DNA of 64,000 bases from Strongylocentrotus purpuratus (Eukaryota > Echinodermata > Echinoidea > Camarodonta > Strongylocentrotidae): positions 26,180,423-26,244,422 of the forward strand of contig NW_022145597.1 of NCBI RefSeq assembly GCF_000002235.5, in the 5' to 3' direction. A model generated the notes under the pieces. The model searched no databases. It was not told the DNA's origin and saw only the letters and a program-made list of their open reading frames with translations. Below are positions 1 through 11,399 of this stretch, in pieces (position 1 is the first letter of the stretch; each line of letters starts with the position of its first letter). Both the position numbers and the translations under genes were made by a program.

Positions 1-163
1 TCAACAATTAGCATGTATCAACAAGTTTTTGATGATTGTATTGGAAGGGGGGTTTTAGTTGGCATTGCTCATGCCCCACCAGTTTGTTATGGCACAGCAT
101 GACTTCATCAGACGGATCTGAATAACTCAAAACTTTAACTATATGAAAAAGTAGCCAGAATAC

Positions 164-3100
164 CTTGCTTTTGAGACTCTGCCTCGTCTTCAGCTACTGG
201 TACCCTCAGGGACTTCTCCTTTTTTCTGACATACCTCAGATGCTCCTCCAGGTAGCCTGTTGCTGGCCGTCCCTTGGCCCCCACGCAGTACCAGGCCTCC
301 TGCTCAAATAAATTAAAATTCCTTCATAATTCAACTTCAAAAACAGTAATGCTCAACAACATTTGTTAAACATTAATAATAATCAAATAAAAGCACAATA
401 AAATTCCAGTGTAAACTGTACATTTACATATTTTGTTACATATGTCAGTGTTTGCAATAACAAGGTTTGTCCTCTTAAGTACCTATTTCTAACTGCACAC
501 TGTTATATTCCAGCAATGTCATCAAGTCATTGCAAAAACAAAGTGAATGATGGATAATTCTGTGAATATCCATTACTCAATGGCATGCAGACAAAAGTCT
601 AAATATTAAGAGATGTGTCATTACTGGATAATATAACTTATAAACAAGTGGTAAAAATAAACAAAAATATTGCACGATTTAGTGATTGATGCCATATTAG
701 CTTTTCATTATTTGTAAGCTTTTCAGGCCTGTCTACTGTCAAATTTACTATTGCCAGAGATGCTCTTACAATGCTTGTGATAATGTGATACAACATGCAA
801 TTGATTGAGCATCTCCAATATAATAAATACAAGAATAACAAAATTGAGGAAGCTTCATAGCAAGTTACACAAAATAATATGATCCAGTATTCCAAAAGTT
901 ATTGCATAAACACATAATTTATTTGATTTAGACCTTAAAGTAGCTTATTGCTTCTGGCTCAAACAGAAACTTCTCATAAAATTTCACTTTCTTGTAAATG
1001 GGGTCTGTGGGGTAGGGACAGATGGAGGTATGGATGGACAACCTAAGAATTAAGGCACCTCCAAGTAATAAATGCCCGCTGTGGTAAGAATCAATCCATA
1101 AATCAGTCCAGAAAAAAGTGGTGATCTGAGCCATACCTGAGGTCACATTAAGGAAAGCAATTCATGGACAGGACTTACATAGCCAAGTGGAGATTCTGGA
1201 TCTTTTAAGAAAGGAAAGCTTGTCACAATGGCATGGGCCATTGATGCCTTCACAAATGAGCTTGGCTTGGTACCATACTCCCGTATCAGGTACTGAGTCA
1301 ACATATCCACAACAGTATGCCGGTCCCTTTTGCTGCAGAGATTTGTAGCATTGATGTTCCTTAATGCTGCTCTTCCCATGGTGGTCTCTCTCAATATACA
1401 AGCAATGTTCTGCAACAGATAAAGGATTTTTTGTTTAAAGATCAGTAAATTCAGAATAAACAAGTGAAATGTGACAGCATGCAGTCGGTGGGTATATCTC
1501 TGGCTGTCCGACCTCCTACAATAAGCCCATCATAAATCACTCACTGGGCATTCCTTGCAAACTTTGTTCTGATAAAAAATTTCAATGAAACCTTGAAACT
1601 GACCTTAGACTAGCTTAAAACCCATAACCCCAACCAAACATTTTCCATAACATTCCTTTATTCATTCATACCAAAATGTACCTACCAAATCATATCACTA
1701 GCCATTCTGCAGATGTAGAAATAAAATGGTATTTTTAGTAAAAACTTGAATAACCTTTGAACTGACCTTTCACCTTTGAGCCCTGCTGCTTGTCAGAAAT
1801 ACTGACAGACAGATAACTCCAAGACATAATGCCTCTGGCACCCTTATGTGTTGGAGGCATAAAAACTGATGAATGATGGTGACTCGACATGCCCACGCTT
1901 CAATTGTATCAGCCCACTATATACATAAACTTACGAAATGCACTTTCTTGACCCGTTTCAGGGGAGGATGTTGATCAGGACTCTTGGATTCTGGGGAGTC
2001 GTAAAGTGGCGTATCCAAACTGGGCTGGGAAGGGCTTTGTCTGGGACTCCACTCACTTCCTGTTACACAAGAGAGATCTGAGCAGTCATCTAAGGAGAAC
2101 ACTGATGGGCTTCTTGTCGACGTTGATGCTTGTTCCATGCTTTGTTGATTTGCAGCATGATACTACAATAAATAAATGAAAAATAATTGAACTTTCAATG
2201 TACATGTAAATGACTGATTATTCTTTACATTATTAATGACACAAACAGCCCCAGGTTAGACTTTAGTATCAAGTTTATTCCTTGAAGGGGAAAATCATTC
2301 TCACTGTTTCTGTACCCTTGTCCTATTTAAAGCAAACCCATAATTGAAAAGTGGTCACTCATGAGCCGAAGCTTCTTCAGTACATCTATAATATAATAAT
2401 ATCCAGTTAGGAACTTTCACTTTAGGCAGGAACATGCATTGGTAAAAAATAGCACATGTCCGGGGCCTCAATGAAGTACATATGCTAGAAAAACTTGGCA
2501 TGAGTCATGGTACATTTAAGAAATTACAACATAATATGAATGAATGCAAATATAACAGACACATTTTCAGATACAGAAACAATGAAGTTAATAACGAGTT
2601 AAAAAATTCAAACCAGATATTTACTGTAAAAATTGTCATTGGAATAATCAAATTTGTTAGCAAGTCAGTACAGATCGATCAAGGTTAGCTTCTTAGCTAT
2701 TTTTTCAATCAAAATGTGTAGAATGATACACTAAGAACTGATTCATAGATATAATTGTAATTGGAATAACAGTTTCTTTCTTTTGCTTTGTTTTGGTTCT
2801 GTTCTCTAAGACAAAATTTGCAAGTGCACCTGTAATGTCTAGTTGTAAAAATATATCACTTGCTTGCAACGGGTTGCCTACACGTACCTTCTTGTTCCTA
2901 GATGAATGAATGGTGCACCACAATATACAAGCAGCGCCCTCTTCCACTATAGGACTGGACAGCATTGACTGGCCTGTGATCAAACAGGTCACACCATTCA
3001 ACAGCAGCTTGTGATTCCTCTCTGCCCACCTGTACTGCAAATGCTTCAACATGTCTGTTGAAGTACAAGGTCTGATACAGCCGAAGGAGCAGATACAACT

Positions 3101-6100
3101 TTTCTTGCACCACTACAATATGCTGAACACGTCCAAACGTGGGTCCATCATCATCAGTCCAATATAGAAGTACATCAACACCTGCCCGGAACTCATATCC
3201 ATGAATGTCCACTTTCCCAGCAACTGTAACTTCGGTTCCCCTTCCACAGTTAATTTTTTTGCAAAGTGCCTCATCATCAAGTAGATCACCAAGCATTGCT
3301 GCAGCTTGCTGTGACACATTGATATCTTGGCTATCCAGTGACTGATTTGATACTGACCTGTAGCACCGTGCCATTTGGTATCTGTTAGCCAATGTTTTGA
3401 CAATGTTTTGGTAGTTGCAAGATACACTGGCAATCTGCTTGAAAGGTCTGTGCATTGCTTCAAAACGCAATGCTGAATACTGGGTCAGTGGCCCAAGGTG
3501 TTTCAGTGCACGTGGGTAATGCACAAGAAAGTGCTGCTTCGGAGTTAGACTAGCTTCAGGGAAGAGCTGCATGAAGAGCCTGTGGTGATCATCAATCATT
3601 GCCTTCAGGACATAGATGGCAGACTTACTGATACTGGGACTCATAATGATTTTGAAGATGTCAATGATTGACAGTAAGAGTTCCCACTCATCACACATCT
3701 CATCAATCTTGTCTCCTAACATGAGAGGGATGTTGTATGCAAGGCACGTCATCTGTGCTGATGTCTGTCCACTGGCAGAATATGGATTCTTCAGTGATGC
3801 CTGCCTGATTGGGCTTGGTCTGTTTTTGCGGTCCACAAAGCCAAAATTGAATGAGGATATTCTACTGTTCACCTCATCCAGTGTTATGAAACCCTTCTGA
3901 ACAAGTTTACTCAAAACAAGGTGCATTTCCAGGGGCAAGACTCCCTCTGTAAAATCATGCATTACATCTGGACATAAGTTTTGGGTGGAATGGTAGTAAG
4001 GCAATTCATTCAAAACTGTTGCATGCTTCAAGCCAGATTCTGACAAGGGCTTTTGAAGATCTGTATCATAGTTTATTTCATCACGGAGATATTGGGCATC
4101 CTCTTTTGGCTGTTTCTGAAGCAACGAGCGATGGCCTCTACAGAATCTACAGTAATAGTTGGCACGGAAACAGGTTGTACATCCCAGCATGGCATGAATG
4201 CCAAGATTGTCCCCTACAACTTGGAATAAGTAGGGTTTGACCCTACCCTCAAACTCTTTGCACTTGATAGTGAGTCCATCAGTCCACATCTGCTGCAGAT
4301 CATCCTTGATTACCTTCAAAACTTCTGAGATGCCATATTTACTCAAAAGCGGAGATGTGATCATAGCTGTGAGCATGATATTTTCTAGCCTAGCCTGGTA
4401 TTTCCTGGGAAGGGATAACACACTTGTATAAAAGGCACTTACCTTGTGTTTGCCGCGTTTTGACCCAAGCGGATTGGCTGTCTCAAACTCATCATTGTAC
4501 AACAACAGAGGCACTAAGAATTCACAGTCTTGTCTAGCAGTAGCTTCCTGCCTTTTATAATAGTGACCATCTTTGAATGAATACAAAACATCATTATCTT
4601 TTGATCCTTTTTGAGACAGTATGGCGTTCATTACTCCTGGTCGCTCTAAGTATTGTTTAATAGTGTCAGCTAGTGGTATATATTGAAAGGTTTCTTTTTG
4701 TGTGCTTTGCAGTGGATCACCTGTCTTTTGATCAATTTTTGGTTTTAAGCAAGTTCCCAACAACACCTCACAAGGCTGAATGAAATCACCTTTCTCAGAG
4801 AAATATTTTTTCTGTTGAGTATCTGACATGAGCTCTGAAAATGGATTCTTTGAATTCTCGAATACATCTTGTATATCAGATCTCAGCTCACTGTTAGCTG
4901 CATATTGTGGCTCACTTAAGATATCCATCACATCCTGTTGCACAGTTTGTAACACAGAAATAACCAAATCTTGTGCGGTTTGAATGACCTTGTTGGTGTG
5001 TGAAGCAGGCACATTAGTCCTTGCCCTGAGTTCTGCTACAAACTTTGCTGCAATATCAGGTAGTCTCTCTGTTTGCGTTTCAAAAGAGACATCTTCCTGC
5101 TCACTGCTTTCTCCAACAAACAATGCCTTTTCCTGGTGCAGTTGTTCCAAATTCCCTTCAGTGTTGTTATTCTTTCCTAGAACAGATCCTTCATAACAGG
5201 TTTCACTTTGGTGATCTGGAACTGCTTTTGTAGTTGTGCTTGACGTCTTTATCCGTGCAGCGTGCTTTGAAATGAGATGTTTTCTATATCCCGATAATGT
5301 ACGAAATGTTAGTCTACATGCCCCTTGCATGCATGTTATACTTACATTTTTCCCCCTGGTTGTTGTATGTGTGTATTTTAAATGATGGAATAGGCAAGAA
5401 ATATCCCCCCTAATTAAATCAAGACACTGAAAGCATCTGTAACTATCCATAGTGAGATATTGTGCCACATCTAGGGCCTACCTCTGCACGCCACCCAGCG
5501 AGAAACTTCAATCGAGGTCCAATCTTGGGTATGAAGGATGTGATTATACTTTCACTTAGAAGGGGAAGGGTTTCCACATCAACTTCATTTTCTGGAGAAG
5601 AAGAGGGAGAGATTGATAAATAAGGCTTAGTGCAGCATAAACTGATTGTTTTCATATAATACCACAAACACACGTATGGTTGCGCAAATTAAACAAAAGT
5701 ATATGTTTTAGATAATGATAAGCTGTAAACATTTGCTCATGTTCCAGCTAAAATATCTTCCATTTTGAATAAATCGCATAATCAATGTTTTTTGTTATTC
5801 CACAAGAGTCTATGAAAATCTGAATTTTCAAATGCGATTTTCTCGAAAATTTGGTCTTCGTATAGAAAACTTACTTTTAGATCATACTAGCGAATTGTAT
5901 CAACTAATTGCTATTTATTTTCAGGTGATGTTACTAACATCCACACAATCAAATTAAGAATGGAAACCTTTTCTAAAGTCATACTAGTAATCACCTTAGT
6001 TTAGTCAAATTGTGCCTAATTTTTAACAATGTAGGGGCCTATTTAAAGTATAAAGATTAGTTGCATCAGCAATGAATTTGATTTCAAAGAAAGTCATTCA

Positions 6101-8501
6101 ACTTACCAAATGAATCAGAATGATTTGAGAGTTAGCATAGCGGTCAATATATGCTGATTGGTTAATTAACATTACTAATTCATTGATAATCATATGTGTC
6201 TTCTCCATGTGCACTGTCATGCCTATTACTTCAACTTTAAACTGCCATACCGGTAATTGTTTTGTTCAACCTTTTGCGGCTGCCATGATATTGTCTGCAT
6301 TAGTAGCCATGTTTCTCAGCTTTAGTATGACAAATAACCTAGCTTTATCTGACCAGGGTTTCTCAAAAAGTCTAGCACTCAAGCCTTTCACAGGCCACTT
6401 ACAGTACCATACAACCATATATAAATTATAGTGTGTTACCTTGAATAGAGGCAACTGACAATTGTTTATCCTAGAAAAGATAATTTGTGGTGTTTAATAA
6501 TTCTTTTGTACAGCTTATTGTTCAGTGGTGTGAAACATTAAAAAAAATGCATGTGCTGGAACATTTCACTGATATGAAGCAAAATAGGACAGTTAATCCT
6601 GTACTAACGAATGTCCTTCCTCCATGTGCACCTCCATCCCAAAATCGAATCAGTTCGTTGGCTTTGCAACTTGCAAGATACATGTACATGTCCCAAGTTT
6701 GGATGGTAATCCGTCCATCGGTTCTAATGATTTCATTGAAATCTGGACATGTAGTAAAATAGTGTACAATTTTGTGGGCATAATTTGGTGGCTTAAGCAT
6801 CTGTAATTTTTCCATATTTAAAAATTATTTTCAGAAAAAGATTTTTTTAAATGAGAAAAAATGTACCCATGTTAAAAATTGTGCCCATTCGTGTACTACA
6901 GCGAGGTCACTGCAATTTCGAAAACCACCACAGCCTCTTGGTTTTGAATTAGGCTATTAATATGGGCTAAAATGTGGGTCAACTGCCTTTTAGTTATGAC
7001 AAGGAATATCGCAATAGCACATAATTAATAGCCCCATTTAAAACCAAGAGGATGTAGAGTCTATGCTCTGTAAAACAAAGTTAGGCAGATGTTACTGGGC
7101 AAATCAAAGTTTGGCGCGTTTTTGTCAAATAATTTCTCCCAACCATTTACTGTATGAAGTTACCTAATAAAAGGTCAGAAATAAGTTGGGTAGGTGTTAC
7201 TTGGTAAAACTGATGTTGGGCAAATTTTGTCCAACAATTGGGTTATTTTCTACCAACCATGTAGTTACCGATGAAATAATTGGGTAATATTTTTGGGCAA
7301 ATTAAAGTTGGTCATTTTTGTCCAATAATTGGGTTATTTTCTACCAACCATGTTACTGATGAAATAATTTGCCCAACTAGTGTCGAATATACTACACATT
7401 ATGGTGAGAATTGGGTGAATTTCCTATTGGGGTAAATTTTGTTGGTTAAAAGTTGGGTATTTTCTTTTCATCCAACACTGGGTAAATCATGCAAAATCTT
7501 TAATTTACCCAATAGTTAGTCGGACACATAAGTGCCCTCATGTTGGGTAAAAATTGGGCACTTGCCCAACATTTTTTTAGAGTGTTTGAATTTCAAAGTC
7601 CTGTAGAAAATGAAAGGGCAAAATCCTTAACATGGCAATGGGCAAGACAAATTGTCTCACTTTTTGAAATCTAGACTTCTAGATCTACAGGAAAATGAAA
7701 GATGATCTTCCACAAAATAATGTTCATAAAATTGTACATTATTTGACAACTTCAATTTTCTGATGAATCATTCAGTTCAGTGTTGATTATTAAATATAAG
7801 TAGGCCTAGATCTAGATCTAGACCTAGACTAGATCTAGTATAGTAATACCAATTTCAGATAACAGAGATAATTGTTCAAAATTACACCAGTCCCACGTAC
7901 TGTATTACTATCTGGGTACACACCTACAAGTATGTGGTCCAATGTATTGGACCCACAGAACTCTTAAATACGTATTAAAGAGTTCTGTGATTGGACCCCA
8001 TACAACCCATGATCCATAGAAAATGGAGGGTATTGTGTTATGTATGTATTGTAGCAGTTTTTGGCCTTTGGGTTTTGTAAAATCTTGAACAAAATATTTT
8101 TAAATATTCATTTGTGATCTAAAATTCATGGAAACAGTACAATTTGAATTTGATATCTAGACCTATATCAATCAAATATTAGTTTGGATTAGTAACACAT
8201 GCATTAAAAGAGCAAATTTGAGGCAAAGTTTAATAGACCAATTGAATTGAAGCGTATTCATTAACCATTGCTGAGGCATATAGAACTAGTCTACATGTTG
8301 CTCATGTGTTATGGATATGGGAACAAGTCTACAGCAAGTACCTGTTGATCATGTTCTAAACTTCTAATCTCAATAAGATGTGAACGTACCTTCTAGTATC
8401 TTTAACACTGACGGACATCCCCACCTTTGAACGATTTTGGTGAGAGGGTCTATGAACCCATCTTCACTTGAACTATCTCCGCAGCAGTTGTCGAGCTCCA
8501 T
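164..8501 (-). CDS. SAM-domain protein gene, 5 exons seen, 3' end beyond window
   Basis: Unnamed protein. Exons on the minus strand: 8501-8390 (ATG), 5591-5482, 2162-1935, 1409-1179 and 299-164. All introns are GT/AG and phases agree (1,0,0,0). Residues about 16-74, split over exons 1 and 2, read as a sterile alpha motif: IVQRWGCPSVLKILE, then LPLLSESIITSFIPKIGPRL ending in FLAGW. Exon 3 (residues 75-150) is Ser/Pro-rich and disordered. Exons 4-5 (151-272) join PESPLGY to EAWYCVGAKGRPATGYLEEH, a conserved block I remember from uncharacterised SAM proteins of marine animals. That clean join supports the model. Intron 2 holds a transposase reading frame on the same strand. A CpG-rich stretch precedes the start. 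After 299-164 the frame either runs to a stop at 137-135 or splices to an exon outside the window; family members usually run longer. It may be a host gene or the second protein of a transposon. Exon model good, function unknown. Confidence 0.75.
2898..5450 (-). CDS. C2H2 zinc-finger CACTA/EnSpm-like transposase protein, 850 aa, uninterrupted
   Basis: Probable DNA transposase or a protein derived from one. It is a single exon with no stops from the ATG at 5450. Two C2H2 fingers open it: C6/C9/H22/H28 and C40/C45/H58/H63. After a low-complexity linker (about 75-220) comes a core resembling the plant Transposase_21 (CACTA, En/Spm) domain in order and motifs: YNDEFETANPLG near 318-329, LPRKY with LQQMW, GDNLGIHAMLG near 413-423 followed by CTTCF and CRFC (zinc-knuckle-like), PDVMHDFTEGV near 494-504, and YSALRFEAMHRPFKQIA near 658-674. 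D320, D414, D495 and E664 are candidate acidic catalytic residues; which are catalytic is not established here. The frame lies wholly inside intron 2 of the SAM gene on the same strand, its ATG 31 nt after the exon 2 donor. No CACTA-type terminal repeats were found. Family assignment rests on motif memory, not a search. Confidence 0.7.
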   Translation of the reverse strand: MDSYRCFQCLDLIRGDISCLFHHLKYTHTTTRGKNVSITCMQGACRLTFRTLSGYRKHLISKHAARIKTSSTTTKAVPDHQSETCYEGSVLGKNNNTEGNLEQLHQEKALFVGESSEQEDVSFETQTERLPDIAAKFVAELRARTNVPASHTNKVIQTAQDLVISVLQTVQQDVMDILSEPQYAANSELRSDIQDVFENSKNPFSELMSDTQQKKYFSEKGDFIQPCEVLLGTCLKPKIDQKTGDPLQSTQKETFQYIPLADTIKQYLERPGVMNAILSQKGSKDNDVLYSFKDGHYYKRQEATARQDCEFLVPLLLYNDEFETANPLGSKRGKHKVSAFYTSVLSLPRKYQARLENIMLTAMITSPLLSKYGISEVLKVIKDDLQQMWTDGLTIKCKEFEGRVKPYLFQVVGDNLGIHAMLGCTTCFRANYYCRFCRGHRSLLQKQPKEDAQYLRDEINYDTDLQKPLSESGLKHATVLNELPYYHSTQNLCPDVMHDFTEGVLPLEMHLVLSKLVQKGFITLDEVNSRISSFNFGFVDRKNRPSPIRQASLKNPYSASGQTSAQMTCLAYNIPLMLGDKIDEMCDEWELLLSIIDIFKIIMSPSISKSAIYVLKAMIDDHHRLFMQLFPEASLTPKQHFLVHYPRALKHLGPLTQYSALRFEAMHRPFKQIASVSCNYQNIVKTLANRYQMARCYRSVSNQSLDSQDINVSQQAAAMLGDLLDDEALCKKINCGRGTEVTVAGKVDIHGYEFRAGVDVLLYWTDDDGPTFGRVQHIVVVQEKLYLLLRLYQTLYFNRHVEAFAVQVGREESQAAVEWCDLFDHRPVNAVQSYSGRGRCLYIVVHHSFI
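5592..6933. other. SAM-gene intron 1, 3' part: no recognised gene
   Basis: AT-rich intron DNA. A 97-codon open stretch on the minus strand (6815-6522) has ordinary amino-acid composition but no splice context or family resemblance I can name. Confidence 0.4.
6934..7051. repeat. 118-bp hairpin MITE-like repeat
   Basis: Starts with CCTCTTGGTTTTGAATTAGG and ends with its imperfect reverse complement, CCATTTAAAACCAAGAGG. Arms are about 31 bp at roughly 85% match, around a 55-bp centre. It lies in SAM-gene intron 1. Confidence 0.55.
7071..7587. repeat. GGGTAA/CCCAA-rich repeat element ending in TTTTTTAGAGTGT
   Basis: Built from variants of GTTGGGTAA and CTACCAACCATG, including an internal direct duplication of about 105 bp (7205-7375). 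It stops sharply at CCCAACATTTTTTTAGAGTGT, 7567-7587. The same right end closes the larger array at 10788, so the two are one repeat family in the same orientation. The left end is not clear. Confidence 0.55.
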
Positions 8502-8840
8502 TTTTAGACCCTCAGGCTCTAGCATGCAAGACTCCGATATGATGCGTATATACGTACGTACGTACGTACAGTACAGGCTGCTAGTTACGTTGGTGCATCA
8601 TATAGCTCGAGCTCCCGGGCCGGGACGGCCGCGCCGGCTATACCGAGTAAATAGAAATAGTACTGCGCATGGCATGCTGATCGCGAGCGACCAGGCCATG
8701 TGCGCGCTACCCCAAGACCAATACCAGGCAAACTTTACCCAAGTCTGGTTAAACGTAAGTCTAGTCCCCATCGAAGGTTTCCACTGCCATTTACGCATGC
8801 GCGTAATTGACGATGATAGCGTGTACGTTCCATGATCATT
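8502..8840 (-). promoter_or_regulatory. CpG-rich putative promoter of the SAM gene
   Basis: This short GC- and CpG-rich island in AT-rich surroundings lies just upstream of the SAM-gene ATG. It includes a GGGCCGGGACGGCCGCG stretch near 8616, a palindromic (TACG)n run near 8548-8571, and NRF-1-like sites (ACGCATGCGCG near 8794). Island plus NRF-1-like sites immediately 5' of a first exon suggests a promoter. No TATA box was identified. Confidence 0.45.
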
Positions 8841-9084
8841 ACTTACGTAGATTATGTAACTCTATAGGCCTACATGGTTAAGATGGCTCAGTTTTCACAA
8901 AAGATAAATCTTGGACTCTTTCAGCATCAAACTCGCACAAATTCATCGTCGCTTCAACACTCTGTTATTATAATTTTAAAATAGTCTAGAAGTAAATGGT
9001 TACAATTACAGGAGAGATAATTTCAATTTTTCATAGCAATATTTACACAGCATATTGTGAGCTAAAGAAAATTGAGCTAAATAT

Positions 9085-10245
9085 ATTTGGTAAAAGGCGG
9101 TGGTCAATTACTACCCTATATAAGCAAACAAAAAAAGGCGCAAAGTGAAATTGGGTAAGTGGTGATGGGTAATTATTACTCAGCATATGAGCAAACACAA
9201 ATATGGGCAAAATAAATTGGGTAAGGGGCGGTGGTCAAATAGTACTCAATGTATGAGCAAACAAAAATTGAGCAAAGTAAAATTCGGTAAGTGGTGATGG
9301 GTAATTATTACTCAGCATATGAGCAAACACAAATATGGGCAAAATAAATTGGGTAAGGGGCGGTGGTCAATTATTACCCAATTATGAGCAAACAAAAATT
9401 TGAGCAAAGTAAAATCGGGTAAGTGGTGATGGGTAATTATTACTCAGCATATGAGCAAACAAAAATTTGGGCAAAGTAAAATTGGGTAAGAGGCGGTGGT
9501 CATTTATTACCCAATATATGAGCAAACAAAAATTTGAGCAAAGTAAAATTGGGTAAGTGGTGATGGGTAAATATTACTCAGCATATGAGCAAACACAAAT
9601 TTGAGCAAAGTAAAATTGGGTAAGAGGCGGTGGTCAATTATTACCCAATTATGCGCAAACACAATTTGAGCAAAGTAAAATTGGGTAAGTGGTGATGGGT
9701 AATTATTACTCAGCATATGAGCAAACAAAAATTTGGGCAAAGTAAAATTGGGTAAGAGGCGGTGGTCATTTATTACCCAATATATGAGCAAACAAAAATT
9801 TGAGCAAAGTAAAATCGGGTAAGTGGTGATGGGTAATTATTACTCAGCATAAGAGCAAACACAAATATGGGCAAAGTAAAATTGGGTAAGAGGCGGTGGT
9901 CATTTATTACCCAATATATGAGCAAACAAAAATTTGAGCAAAGTAAAATTGGGTAAGTGGTGATGGGTAATTATTACTCAGCATAATTATGAGCAAACAA
10001 AAATTTGAGCAAAGTAAAATTGGGTAAGAGGCGGTGGTCAATTATTACCCAATATATGAGCAAACAAAAATTTGAGCAAAGTAAAATTGGATAAGAGGCG
10101 GTGGTCATTTATTACCCAATATATGAGCAAACAAAAATTTGAGCAAAGTAAAATTGGGTAAGAGGCGGTGGTCAATTATTACCCAAATATGAGCAAACAA
10201 AATTTGAGCAAAGTCAAATTGGGTAAGTGGTGATGAGTAATATTC
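9085..10245. repeat. Tandem array, 132-134 bp dimeric units, about 9 copies
   Basis: The motif GGTGATGGGTAATTATTACT recurs at 9161, 9293, 9425, 9560, 9691, 9825 and 9959, a spacing of 131-135 bp. Each unit is a dimer of two related halves of about 66 bp. One half contains AGTGGTGATGGGTAA, the other AGAGGCGGTGGTCA, each followed by a GAGCAAACAAAAATTTGAG-type stretch. Later units are less regular. Confidence 0.85.
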
Positions 10246-10788
10246 CTCAGCATCTAACAATTACCCAACTACTTGGTAAATTGCTCTCAACTCCTTGGAA
10301 CGATGTTGTTGCTAAATGTATAATAATTGGGTAAATATAATGCCCTGAAACAGATTGGGATAAAAATTACCCAACTTTGGAAACGATTTCTCGACCAACC
10401 ATCAGTTGCCCAACGAAATTTACCCAACTCGCAGTGGGAATGTGCCAAAATTACACAACTACAGGCAAAAATTACTCAATCCTAATTTGCAAAATAATGT
10501 TGGTAAATTTCTAGGCGAATTTCTACCCAACCATCAGTTGCCCAACAAAATTTACCCAACTCGCAAAGGAAATGTGGCAAAATTACACAACTACGGGGCA
10601 ACTGGTTCCCAACCCTCATTTACCAATACTGTTGGTAAATATCCGCCCAATAATTAAGTAAAAATAATTGCCCAATATTGGTTAAAACACTTAAATGTTT
10701 AAATGGGTAATAATAGCCCAGAATAACGAATTTTTTTAACCAACCAACAATTACCCAACTAAATTTACCCAACATTTTAAGAGTGTGC
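10246..10788. repeat. CCCAA-rich right flank of the tandem array
   Basis: Degenerate copies of TTACCCAACTACTTGG and TTTCTACCCAACCATCAG. The stretch ends at CCCAACATTTTAAGAGTGT, matching the end of the element at 7587. With 9085-10245 it looks like one large member of that family whose interior expanded in tandem. Confidence 0.5.
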
Positions 10789-10888
10789 ATATTCACCTTT
10801 TTACATAATAGCAGTGAAGGGATGTTCCTTTGTCTACCTGAGGAACTGTATATTTTGTCCGCTTTCTTTGTCTGTCATATTCATAGTG
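10787..10888 (+). repeat. Solo copy of the 13.4-kb hairpin arm
   Basis: GCATATTCACCTTTTTACAT through TCATATTCATAGTG matches 13459-13560 with a handful of differences. The array element abuts its first base. Confidence 0.75.
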
Positions 10889-10925
10889 AGTGCACTATAC
10901 CATGGATGACGTCACGGTATAGCAC
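10887..10925. repeat. Short hairpin
   Basis: GTGCACTATACC is followed after 14 bp by GGTATAGCAC. The loop contains TGACGTCA, a CRE-type octamer. Could be chance or the end of an old element. Confidence 0.35.
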
Positions 10926-11059
10926 ATTTTTCTTATATGTAACATCATAGCAATGTTATGTTTGGTCACATTATGTTATGTTGACCAATCACAGGATTTC
11001 ATTAATCAAAAATATAATAAGAATTTTAAAAATTATGATAATACTTATAATAGTAGTAC

Positions 11060-11310
11060 ACATTTTTAATAATGATAATTATAAATAGTATTACCAATAT
11101 TATTACTGAAAATAACAATAAAAATGATGATAATAATAATAATGATGATAGTATATATATTAATCATAATGATAATAGTAATGATAAAAATACTAATAAT
11201 AATGATAATAATGATGATAATAATAATAATTGTAGTAGTAATAATAATTTAATAACAATGATAGTAGTAATAATGATAATGATAACAATAATAATTTTTA
11301 ATTTGCATTC
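11060..11310. repeat. Degenerate AAT/GAT trinucleotide tract
   Basis: Interleaved AAT and GAT triplets on the plus strand. The apparent Asn/Asp-rich reading frame here is a by-product. Confidence 0.8.
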
Positions 11311-11399
11311 GACATGTCAAGTGAGATATAAGAGCTTTACGATTCAAATTTGATAGTCATATGAACATTAAACTCAAAATTTCATCGACTAAGAGTCCT

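Noticed and set aside
8-117. Possible sixth exon of the SAM gene ending at a stop near 10
   Set aside because: It would need a 46-bp intron (163-118), too short for this genome, and the residues do not resemble the family.
6522-6815. 97-codon frame in SAM-gene intron 1 as an extra exon
   Set aside because: Exon 1 to exon 2 already joins in phase within the SAM domain, and no matching splice sites border the frame.
9507-9791. 94-codon repetitive frame on the minus strand
   Set aside because: Falls inside the 132-134 bp tandem array and only reflects its period.
9085-10245. Regularly spaced repeats considered as a CRISPR-like array
   Set aside because: Spacers are themselves repeats, units are dimeric and the context is eukaryotic.
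11072-11353. Asn/Asp-rich protein
   Set aside because: AAT/GAT microsatellite translation.
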